Positions 8,335-14,982 of a DNA stretch of 64,000 nucleotides are shown here, one piece after another. How positions within the stretch are numbered: the first letter of the stretch is position 1; every line of letters starts with the position of its first letter. Source of the stretch: Sphingobium sp. (GTDB lineage Bacteria; Pseudomonadota; Alphaproteobacteria; Sphingomonadales; Sphingomonadaceae); the NCBI RefSeq assembly GCF_003248505.1, contig NZ_QFOA01000006.1, positions 62,001 through 126,000 on the forward strand, written 5' to 3'. The notes under the pieces are model-generated. The model was not told the origin of the DNA. It searched no databases and was given only the letters and a program-made list of their open reading frames with translations. The translations under genes and the position numbers were made by a program.

Positions 8335-8621
8335 AAAGTGTTATTCCCAAACTGCGGATTTGCTGGTTCAGCGTTTGCAAAGACATCTTTATCTGCTCCG
8401 AACTATACCACCGGCCCATCCGGCAGAATTCACATCGCCGGTTATCAATCGGCATTTCCGTATATACGCTTATTTTATCTCGACGCAATAGTCGTATATA
8501 CAATTTATGCGTATTGGAGGTTGTCAGGGGGCCATACGCGGCCACCGCGGGCCTCCGTTGGCGCAATACGAGGATTAATTAGGGGCACTTTGTATACACT
8601 GGCTGAAGGGAGAGACGTCGA
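8335..8621. other. AT-richer non-coding stretch upstream of brnT
   Basis: No convincing gene is seen in these 287 bases. The stretch is less GC-rich than its surroundings and contains the GTATATAC palindromes described separately. It presumably holds the promoter of the brnT-brnA operon and the end of the convergent small-gene operon. An 82-codon minus-strand frame (8318-8566) overlaps brnT and is not protein-like. Confidence 0.5.
8459..8502. promoter_or_regulatory. paired GTATATAC palindromes
   Basis: The perfect palindrome CGTATATACG (8459-8468) and a second GTATATAC (8494-8501) start 34 bases apart, about three helical turns. A related GTATAC lies at 8591-8596. They are 125-170 bases upstream of brnT, and an autoregulatory operator is one possibility. 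Confidence 0.35.
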
Positions 8622-8798
8622 TCAACCAGCGTCCTGTTCATCCAGTCCAGCGAAAACTTCCGCAAAGCGCGGATCGTCCCGCAACTCAACGAGCTTGTTC
8701 GGATTGATCCCAATCGAAAGCCGCTCTGCAGCAGGTGCGGCTTTTCCACTGGCGATCGATCCGTCCGCCCGACGCCGTTTCTTGCTTCTTGCTCCCAT
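8622..8798 (-). CDS. small basic-N-terminus protein, function unknown
   Basis: This 58-codon gene begins one base after the stop of the 96-residue gene upstream. Its ribosome-binding site, AAGGAAGGAA, lies within that gene's end. The N-terminus is strongly basic (A-R-S-K-K-R-R-R). The rest is soluble with a helical acidic C-terminus (R-F-A-E-V-F-A-G-L-D-E-Q-D). Tight spacing implies co-translation with its partner. No family was recognised. Similar short basic proteins occur as cargo in alphaproteobacterial islands, but that is not evidence of function. Confidence 0.6.
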   Translation of the reverse strand: MGARSKKRRRADGSIASGKAAPAAERLSIGINPNKLVELRDDPRFAEVFAGLDEQDAG

Positions 8799-8799
8799 T

Positions 8800-9090
8800 T
8801 CAGTTCCTTCCTTTGATTGGCACACTGGGGCCAGCAAAGCGGCCGGTCTGGATAATAGCGCCGCATGCGATGCCGAACACATCGAAGATCGAGGCGAGAT
8901 CGTGACCATCGATGGTTTCCGGAACGGGCTGGGAGGGCATTTCCTCCCCCCGGGCCAGATTGGCCACAGCCCGGAGGCCATCGCGCAGTATGCGAAGCTG
9001 CAATTCCGCTTCCTCCGACAGCGCATAATGGCGCTCGTTTACGGGATCGACGATATGAATCGTCGTCCAGTTCTGCTCATGCGCGGCCAT
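8800..9090 (-). CDS. small cargo protein, function unknown
   Basis: The 96-residue product starts at an ATG preceded by GGGGAGG at good spacing, which supports translation. It has no signal peptide or membrane segment. A helical region spans about residues 24-50 (E-E-A-E-L-Q-L-R-I-L-R-D-G-L-R-A-V) and a second ordered segment follows at 62-82. It forms a two-gene operon with the basic peptide downstream and is divergent from the ribbon-helix-helix gene at 9269. The domain is not recognised, and the N-terminal half vaguely recalls small DUF-type stress or antitoxin partners. Confidence 0.6.
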   Translation of the reverse strand: MAAHEQNWTTIHIVDPVNERHYALSEEAELQLRILRDGLRAVANLARGEEMPSQPVPETIDGHDLASIFDVFGIACGAIIQTGRFAGPSVPIKGRN

Positions 9091-9268
9091 AGGTTATGCC
9101 TCCCCAGATTTAACGGGGGGCACGTAAACCGTGCGGGGTTCACCAAAAGGGGAGCGCATGCTAATCGCGCGGACAGCTTGTTCCATCGGGATACTCCGTG
9201 GTTCGAGTTAGGCCCGGCGCGAGGGTTCCAGCCTTGCGTCGGGCTGATTTTTTCAATATCGACAAATA

Positions 9269-9475
9269 ATGACGCGCGCAATAGATGATATTGGAAAATC
9301 TCGGCGAGGCCGTCCGGCAACCAATGCGACCCCAGTAATGGTTCGGCTTACACCAAAGATGCTCGAGGCAATTGACGGGTGGGCGCGAATGCACGAGTTC
9401 GGGCCAATCACCCGGCCAGAAGCAATTCGCCAGTTGATTACAATCGGCCTGGGCGTTCCTCACGACGAAGACTGA
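9269..9475 (+). CDS. ribbon-helix-helix (CopG/MetJ-like) DNA-binding protein
   Basis: The 68-residue protein has a basic arm (K-S-R-R-G-R-P-A-T) and a short beta strand P-V-M-V-R-L-T-P. Helix A (K-M-L-E-A-I-D-G-W-A-R-M) and helix B (R-P-E-A-I-R-Q-L-I-T-I-G-L) follow. This is the layout of the ribbon-helix-helix fold that binds operators as a dimer. It probably regulates its own promoter and perhaps the divergent small operon across the 178-base gap. It could also be an orphan antitoxin, as no toxin-like frame follows it. Confidence 0.75.
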   Translation: MTRAIDDIGKSRRGRPATNATPVMVRLTPKMLEAIDGWARMHEFGPITRPEAIRQLITIGLGVPHDED

Positions 9476-9476
9476 T

Positions 9477-9674
9477 TTAGCTTCCCGACCTGTCCACCGT
9501 GCCCCCAAAGTCGGAGAGGGCACGAAAGCGGGCGAGCTCCTCATCGCCAATTTCCCGCTCGACGGGGCCGCGGGCGCCGCGCTGGGCATCGACGCGCCAT
9601 CCTGACCTCTTGGCGCCCCTGGGAAGCCAAGCGGGGAGACAAGCGTCTCCCCGTCCACGGGCGCGATAGGCCAC
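9477..9674 (-). CDS. doubtful small reading frame downstream of the Rep-like gene
   Basis: A 65-codon frame from a GTG has a coding-like C-terminal half (V-E-R-E-I-G-D-E-E-L-A-R-F-R-A-L). The N-terminal half is unconvincing and the start is unsupported. A second overlapping frame starting at 9729 has a better ribosome-binding site (AGAGGAAAGG) but a worse composition. One small gene may exist here, or none. Apart from this frame and a hairpin, 9477-9765 shows nothing else. Confidence 0.28.
   Translation of the reverse strand: MAYRARGRGDACLPAWLPRGAKRSGWRVDAQRGARGPVEREIGDEELARFRALSDFGGTVDRSGS
9633..9652. repeat. 8-bp perfect hairpin
   Basis: GGGGAGAC and GTCTCCCC flank a four-base loop. There is no T-tract in either direction. 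It lies about 115 bases downstream of the Rep-like gene stop and may be a transcript-end structure. Confidence 0.4.
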
Positions 9675-9765
9675 CGTGGGTGCAGGTTGTGCGTGTGTGG
9701 GTGCTTCTTGATATGGCCGACCAGGCCATTCCTTTCCTCTTAAACCCCTGTGAGGGTAAACATCA

Positions 9766-10581
9766 CTATTTCCAAACTCGCGCCTCTCCGGCGGCTTCCG
9801 CCCGTTTGAGGGCGGCCTCCAGCGCGGGATCGATCGCTCTCCGGCCCAGCGGGGCCGCCTGGGGCGCAGGGCTGGCAGGGGTGGGGGTTTTTGCCGCGCG
9901 GCGGCGGCGCGCCTCCCGGAGGTTCAGGAAGCGCGCTTTCACAGCCTTCCCGGCATCGCCGACGGCGCGGCCGAGGCGACCGATGTCGAAGTGGTAGGCG
10001 TTCGTGGCCTGGACGCGTTGCGGCCCGGCCTCGCCCACATTGGTGGTCCGTTCGCTTCGCCGCACCCAGTCGAGGAAGCCATGTTCGCGCAGGCGCTTCA
10101 GCGCGTCGACGACAGCGTTCTTCGACAGTGCCGTTAGCTTCATCAAAGCTGTGATCGCTGGATCGCATTTACCGGATTTGAAATCGGTACATTTGTATAG
10201 CATCGTTTCTAGAACACGTATTCCGTTAGCCATCAGCGGGCTGCGCTCGCCCTTCTTCTTGTGGACCAGGTCATATTCCTTCGCCGCGCGGAGCCAGTCA
10301 TCGGCCCATGCGAGCCCGCCCGCCTTCGTCCCGTCCGCGATCGGGCGGAAGACGTCCGCCTGTCGGCTGTCCACGTCGAAACTGTGCCGCCAGACGGGGT
10401 CCGCGCCGCGGCGCTTGCCCCCCAGCTTGCCGCCCGCATCCCTGAGGAGCTTGCGCGTATCGCGAGCAATTGCGCGCGCGTCGGCAGCGGCGCTCATGCG
10501 CAGGATGTCCGGCAAAATATTGAGGCATTGAGCCCAAGGTGACATGACCGCCCGCACGAGTGATTCGCGCGATGCCCCCAT
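9766..10581 (-). CDS. plasmid replication-like helix-turn-helix protein
   Basis: The 271-residue protein has a central winged-helix block at about residues 118-180. It contains G-I-R-V-L-E-T-M-L-Y-K and then A-L-S-K-N-A-V-V-D-A-L-K-R-L-R-E-H-G-F-L. This resembles the replication-initiator-like helix-turn-helix proteins of alphaproteobacterial plasmids and integrated elements. A basic linker and an Ala/Pro-rich tail with a last helix follow. It may initiate replication of the excised element or act as a transcription factor. The first ATG is used; later ATGs at 10545 and 10497 are possible. It is the last gene before the tRNA. Confidence 0.6.
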   Translation of the reverse strand: MGASRESLVRAVMSPWAQCLNILPDILRMSAAADARAIARDTRKLLRDAGGKLGGKRRGADPVWRHSFDVDSRQADVFRPIADGTKAGGLAWADDWLRAAKEYDLVHKKKGERSPLMANGIRVLETMLYKCTDFKSGKCDPAITALMKLTALSKNAVVDALKRLREHGFLDWVRRSERTTNVGEAGPQRVQATNAYHFDIGRLGRAVGDAGKAVKARFLNLREARRRRAAKTPTPASPAPQAAPLGRRAIDPALEAALKRAEAAGEARVWK

Positions 10582-10655
10582 TGATTCTTACACTGCTCGA
10601 GCACAAAATGCCCCCTTGTCAGTGCAAGACAGCCCTTAAAGGGCTTTAATGGCGG

Positions 10656-10727
<72 letters not shown>

Positions 10728-10753
10728 GCGCCATGTCGGCTGGCCCCTTACTA

Positions 10754-11626
10754 TCAGATCACGCCAAAGGTCCAGCCCTCCGTGCACGCAATCTGTCGCG
10801 TCAGCGCAGGAGGATTCCACAAGGCAGGATCGTCGGCGACATGGCGCAGCCACGCCGTGGTCAGGATCGCGTCCGTGGAATGGTCGTCATAGCGGGGAAG
10901 CGGGCTGTGCGGTACGCTGCCGAAGGCTGCGAGGGCGGTGTCGAGCGAAACCCCATCTCGCATCTTCGACCGGCCCTTCGGCAGAAGCGCGGCGCGGGCG
11001 GCGAGCGCGGTGTAGATTTCGACGATCAGCGGCCCCACCTCCGGCACCGGGTCGAAGGGCCAGACGGGCACCTTCCCCCGCAGCCGGTGGAGCGTGCGCA
11101 TTCCGGTAAGGCTCGATTTTCCTACCTGCGCCGCTCCGACGAGGTTGAAGCAACTATAGGGGGACAGGCCCATCGCCGCCTGCCCGGTTTCGCACACGCG
11201 CAGCCGACCGCGGCCCACAGGGAACAGGTCGCCGCAATCGCGTAACTGGCGGAAATGCCGCTTGACCTCCGCATGGCTCAGCAAGCTGCCGACCGAAAGA
11301 TGCGGGTCGTTTTGGGCCATGGCCTCCACCATCGCCCATAATCGCTTCGCATCGCCGGGTGATTCGTCCCATCCGGGGAAATAGCTGCCATGGTCGAGGA
11401 AGGGGAAGGCGGGCGAGAGGTCCAGGCCGATGAGCAGGCGCGTGCGAGCCTGCGCGTGGGCGCCGAGCCAGTCGGTGATCCCCTGCCGGGTCCATCCGCG
11501 ATCCGGGCGGAGCAGTATAGGTGCGCGGTCGTCGCGCTTGGCGATGGCGAGCGCCAGCCCCCTGGGATGCTCGACCGCTTCGCCCGACCAGTCGATAACG
11601 GCGAAATGGTCGAATCGCGGCGTCAC
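10754..11626 (-). CDS. uncharacterised protein with RNase-H-like features, coupled to rarA
   Basis: The 290-residue product starts at a GTG overlapping the rarA stop in a GTGA arrangement, so it is probably co-translated with rarA. Conserved-looking acidic positions occur in V-I-D-W-S-G (near the N-terminus), L-L-I-G-L-D-L-S-P and D-D-H-S-T-D-A near the C-terminus. This pattern recalls DUF429-type predicted nucleases with an RNase H fold, but similarity was not computed. There is no signal peptide. The link to rarA suggests a role in DNA metabolism, which is inference only. Confidence 0.6.
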   Translation of the reverse strand: MTPRFDHFAVIDWSGEAVEHPRGLALAIAKRDDRAPILLRPDRGWTRQGITDWLGAHAQARTRLLIGLDLSPAFPFLDHGSYFPGWDESPGDAKRLWAMVEAMAQNDPHLSVGSLLSHAEVKRHFRQLRDCGDLFPVGRGRLRVCETGQAAMGLSPYSCFNLVGAAQVGKSSLTGMRTLHRLRGKVPVWPFDPVPEVGPLIVEIYTALAARAALLPKGRSKMRDGVSLDTALAAFGSVPHSPLPRYDDHSTDAILTTAWLRHVADDPALWNPPALTRQIACTEGWTFGVI

Positions 11627-12942
11627 TCCGACCGGCGTTCGGCGCGCAGCCGGTTCCAATAGGCGATGCGTTCGGCCACCCGCGCTTCGTAACCGCGGTC
11701 GGTCGGCGCGTAGAAGGTCTGCGGCGTCATCTCGTCCGGCCAATAGTTCGCGCCCGAAAATCCTTCTTCGGTATCGTGGTCATATCGATAGCCCTTGCCG
11801 TAGCCGACCTGCTTCATCAGCTTCGTGGGCGCGTTCACGATATTCATCGGCGGCATCAACGATCCGGTTTCCCGCGCCGAACGGAACGACGCCTTCATCG
11901 CTGCGTAGGCGGCATTCGATTTGGGCGCGGTCGCGCAATAGAGGCACGCCTGCACGATCGCCAGTTCCCCTTCGGGAGAGCCGAGAAATTCATAGGCATC
12001 CTTGGCGGCGAGGCATTGCACCACCGCCTGCGGATCGGCGAGGCCGATGTCCTCCGTCGCGAAGCGGACGAGGCGGCGCAGCACGTAGAGCGGCTCCTCG
12101 CCCGCCGTCAGCATTCGCGCGAGATAATAGAGCGCCGCCTGCGGATCGGACCCGCGCAACGACTTATGCAGCGCGGAGATGAGGTTGTAATGCCCCTCCC
12201 GATCCTTGTCGTAGACCGCGACCCGGCGATGAAGCAGCGCCGACAGCCCGGCGGGGTCGAGCGGATCGGCGATGTCGATGGCATAGAGCGTTTCGACCTG
12301 GTTGAGGAGAAAGCGCCCGTCGCCGTCCGCGCTCGCCAGCAACGCTTCCCGCGCGGCGGGGTCGAGGGGGAGGGGGCGCTGCACCAGCGCCTCTGCGCGG
12401 TCGAGCAGCAGGCCGAGCGCTGCGGCGTCGAGGCGGCGCAGGATCAGCACCTGCGCGCGGGAGAGCAGGGCTGCGTTCAGTTCGAAGCTGGGATTTTCGG
12501 TCGTCGCACCGACAAGCGTGACGGTGCCGTCTTCGACGAAGGGCAGGAAACTATCCTGCTGCGCGCGGTTGAAGCGATGGATTTCATCCACGAAGAGCAG
12601 GGTCTTTTCCCCCCGCCGCGCATGGTCCCTGGCAGCGGCGAAGACCTTCTTGAGGTCGGCGACGCCGGAAAAGACGGCGGAGATCGGTTCGAACCGCATC
12701 CCCACGGCATCGGCGAGCAGGCGGGAGATCGTCGTCTTGCCGGTACCGGGCGGTCCCCAGAAGACGATCGAGGACAGGCGCCCCGCCGCGACCATCCTGC
12801 CGATCGCGCCGTCCGGGCCGGTCAGATGCTCCTGCCCGACCACATCGGCGAGCGTGCGAGGGCGCAGGCGGTCGGCGAGGGGCGCTGTATCCGCGCCGTC
12901 GTCGGTGCCGGGAGGTTCGTCGGGCGCGAAAAGATCAGGCAT
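11623..12942 (-). CDS. rarA: replication-associated recombination protein A (AAA+ ATPase)
   Basis: The 439-residue protein is a standard-length RarA/MgsA. Walker A is G-P-P-G-T-G-K-T at residues 63-70 and Walker B is L-L-F-V-D-E-I-H-R with Asp119-Glu120. A sensor segment, G-A-T-T-E-N-P-S-F-E-L-N, is also present. The C-terminal tetramerisation region holds the conserved Y-K-Y-D-H-D-like motif (Y-R-Y-D-H-D-T-E-E-G). RarA acts at stalled forks and single-stranded DNA gaps. The ATG at 12942 begins M-P-D-L-F, the usual family start. It heads a two-gene operon. Confidence 0.95.
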   Translation of the reverse strand: MPDLFAPDEPPGTDDGADTAPLADRLRPRTLADVVGQEHLTGPDGAIGRMVAAGRLSSIVFWGPPGTGKTTISRLLADAVGMRFEPISAVFSGVADLKKVFAAARDHARRGEKTLLFVDEIHRFNRAQQDSFLPFVEDGTVTLVGATTENPSFELNAALLSRAQVLILRRLDAAALGLLLDRAEALVQRPLPLDPAAREALLASADGDGRFLLNQVETLYAIDIADPLDPAGLSALLHRRVAVYDKDREGHYNLISALHKSLRGSDPQAALYYLARMLTAGEEPLYVLRRLVRFATEDIGLADPQAVVQCLAAKDAYEFLGSPEGELAIVQACLYCATAPKSNAAYAAMKASFRSARETGSLMPPMNIVNAPTKLMKQVGYGKGYRYDHDTEEGFSGANYWPDEMTPQTFYAPTDRGYEARVAERIAYWNRLRAERRSE

Positions 12943-12968
12943 CTTTGGCGATATAGGATGGCGCGCGG

Positions 12969-14147
12969 TCAGGGAACAGGGCTGGACCGGGGCGCAAGGC
13001 CCTGCGCGCGCTGACGGATGACACGCAAATAGGTATCGACGAGCGCCTGGTTGACCTGATCCCACCCGTTGCGTTCGGCGCGCGCCTGCGCGGCCCTGCC
13101 CGCGTCGGCGCGGGCGCCGGCATCGGTGCAATAGGCCTGAAGCGCATCGGCGAAGGCCCCGATCGCGCCGGGGCGGATTAGGCGGCCTGTCACGCCCTGC
13201 GTCACGAGGCTTTCGCTGCCGGTCGCGCGCGCGGCAACGGTGGGCAGACCGCAGGCCATCGCCTCCAGCGTCACGTTGCCGAATGTTTCGGTGACCGACG
13301 GGTTGAAGAGCATGTCCATGCTGGCAACGGCACGGCCCAGGTCGGGGCCTTTCTGAAAGCCGGTGAATACCGCGTCCGGCAGGCGATTTTCAAACCACTG
13401 GCGGGCGGGGCCCTCCCCCACCACCAGCACCTTGTGCCGGACGCCGCGTGCGGTGAGTTGGTCGATGGTGTCGGAAAAGACGTCCAGCCCCTTTTCCATC
13501 ACCAGTCGACCGATGAACCCGATGACCGGCACGTCGTCCGCGATCCCGAGTGCCTGCCGCCAGCCAAGGTCGCGGCGAGCCGGGTTGAAGATGTCGCGGT
13601 CGATGCCGCGCGTCCAGATGCCGACATCGTAGCTCATCCGCTGGTCGCGCAGCAATTGCGCCATCGAATCGGACGGCGCGACGATGGCGTCGCAGCGGCG
13701 ATAGAAACGGCGCAGCATCGATTCGACCAGCGGCTCGAGGAAGGCGAGGCCATAATAGCGCGGATAGGTTTCGAACCGCGTGTGGACCGATGCGACGGTC
13801 GGCAGATTATTGTCCCGAGCCCAAGTGACGGCGCGGTGGCCCAGCGGGTCGGGGCTCGACACATGGACGAGATTGGGCGTGAAGGCGTGCAAGTCCTTTC
13901 TGAGCGCCCCCGACAGCCGGTAAGGAACGCGATATTCCTTGCGCCCCGGCACGGCGAAGGACGGCGCGCTTACCAGATCGCCCGCCGGTTCGAAGGCCGG
14001 AGTGGTGACGGTCGGCGAATAGACGCGCACCGCCGCGCCCTGGCTCAGCAGATAGCCCACGAAGCGGTTAAGCGCCTGGTTCGCGCCATCGCGCACATAG
14101 TTGTAATTGCCGCTGAAGAGCGCGACCCGCAGACCCGTGACATCCAT
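12969..14147 (-). CDS. GT4-family glycosyltransferase
   Basis: The 392-residue protein has the two Rossmann halves of a GT-B enzyme. The N-terminal donor-independent half includes the glycine-poor acceptor loop Y-N-Y-V-R-D-G-A-N. The C-terminal half begins V-I-G-F-I-G-R-L-V-M-E-K-G and holds the nucleotide-sugar motif T-E-T-F-G-N-V-T-L-E-A-M-A-C-G-L-P with the paired Glu residues. Overall it resembles GDP-mannose-dependent mannosyltransferases that modify lipids. The exact sugar and acceptor are unknown. It starts at 14147, with divergent transcription from the MOSC gene. Confidence 0.85.
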   Translation of the reverse strand: MDVTGLRVALFSGNYNYVRDGANQALNRFVGYLLSQGAAVRVYSPTVTTPAFEPAGDLVSAPSFAVPGRKEYRVPYRLSGALRKDLHAFTPNLVHVSSPDPLGHRAVTWARDNNLPTVASVHTRFETYPRYYGLAFLEPLVESMLRRFYRRCDAIVAPSDSMAQLLRDQRMSYDVGIWTRGIDRDIFNPARRDLGWRQALGIADDVPVIGFIGRLVMEKGLDVFSDTIDQLTARGVRHKVLVVGEGPARQWFENRLPDAVFTGFQKGPDLGRAVASMDMLFNPSVTETFGNVTLEAMACGLPTVAARATGSESLVTQGVTGRLIRPGAIGAFADALQAYCTDAGARADAGRAAQARAERNGWDQVNQALVDTYLRVIRQRAQGLAPRSSPVP

Positions 14148-14244
14148 CAGCCGCCCCTTAACGCAGGATTGGGTAAAACCCAAGAAAGCAAGAAGGCCGC
14201 CACTTGCACGCAATAGGCCGTCGCGTCACCTGTACGAACATGGC

Positions 14245-14910
14245 ATGGCGCAGCGCATGACGACCCCTTTCATGAGTGTCGAGGCCCTGCTGGTGGGCAT
14301 GCCGCGCCCCTTTCGCGGAAAGGATCACAGCGCCATCGCCAAGCAGCCGGTAGCAGGCCCGGTCCGCATTGCATGGGATGGCTTTGCGGGCGATGCCGTT
14401 GCCGACCGCATCCATCATGGCGGCTGGGACAAGGCGATCCACCTTTATCCGCAGGACCATTATGGCTGGTGGCTCGACCGGCGGCCCGGCGATCCGCTGC
14501 TCGCCGCTCCCGGCGCCTTCGGGGAGAATGTGGCGTCGCGGGGAATGACCGAGGAAGACATTTGCCTGGGCGACCGCTTTTCGCTCGGCACCGCCATCGT
14601 CGAGGTCAGCCACGGGCGGCAGCCCTGCTGGAAGCTCGACCACCGGTTCGGCGGGCGTGACGTGATGGCGACGATCATCAAGACGGCGCGCTGCGGCGTT
14701 TATTTTCGCGTCGTCCGCGAGGGGGAAGCGCAGGCGGGCGGGCGGATGGAACTGCTGGAGAGGCCTTTGCCGGACTGGAGCGTGGCGCGCCTTTTCCGCC
14801 TGCTGATCGGCGGAGGGCACCGGCACGATCCCGACGCTGTGCGCCAGCTGGCCGATATGAAGCTGCTGGCCGAAATATGGCGCGACCGGGCGCGCAAGCT
14901 TTCGATCTAA
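14245..14910 (+). CDS. MOSC domain protein, YiiM-like
   Basis: The 221-residue protein matches the layout of YiiM-type MOSC proteins. It has an N-terminal beta-barrel start (A-L-L-V-G-M-P), the I-H-H-G-G-W-D-K-A-I block, and G-A-F-G-E-N, the MOSC hallmark. A conserved Cys lies in G-R-Q-P-C-W-K-L-D. A C-terminal three-helix domain follows. Members bind molybdenum cofactor and reduce N-hydroxylated substrates. Two in-frame ATGs at 14245 and 14257 are both possible, and no strong ribosome-binding site distinguishes them. Confidence 0.82.
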   Translation: MAQRMTTPFMSVEALLVGMPRPFRGKDHSAIAKQPVAGPVRIAWDGFAGDAVADRIHHGGWDKAIHLYPQDHYGWWLDRRPGDPLLAAPGAFGENVASRGMTEEDICLGDRFSLGTAIVEVSHGRQPCWKLDHRFGGRDVMATIIKTARCGVYFRVVREGEAQAGGRMELLERPLPDWSVARLFRLLIGGGHRHDPDAVRQLADMKLLAEIWRDRARKLSI

Positions 14911-14982
14911 GGCGCCGGGTGAAGGAGTGCCGGGCCGCCATGCCACTGGCGCCGGGCGCGGCGCGTCCCTATAGCCACAAAG

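Noticed and set aside
8318..8566. Minus-strand 82-codon frame upstream of brnT
   Set aside because: It overlaps the brnT start, lacks a ribosome-binding site and has no ordered-protein composition.
7648..9288. Plus-strand open frame of 546 codons running through brnT, brnA and the small genes
   Set aside because: It overlaps well-supported genes on the other strand, has no domain, and its composition is that of antisense high-GC DNA.
9541..9729. Alternative small minus-strand gene starting at 9729
   Set aside because: It has a good ribosome-binding site but an Arg-rich, low-complexity product typical of a wrong frame.
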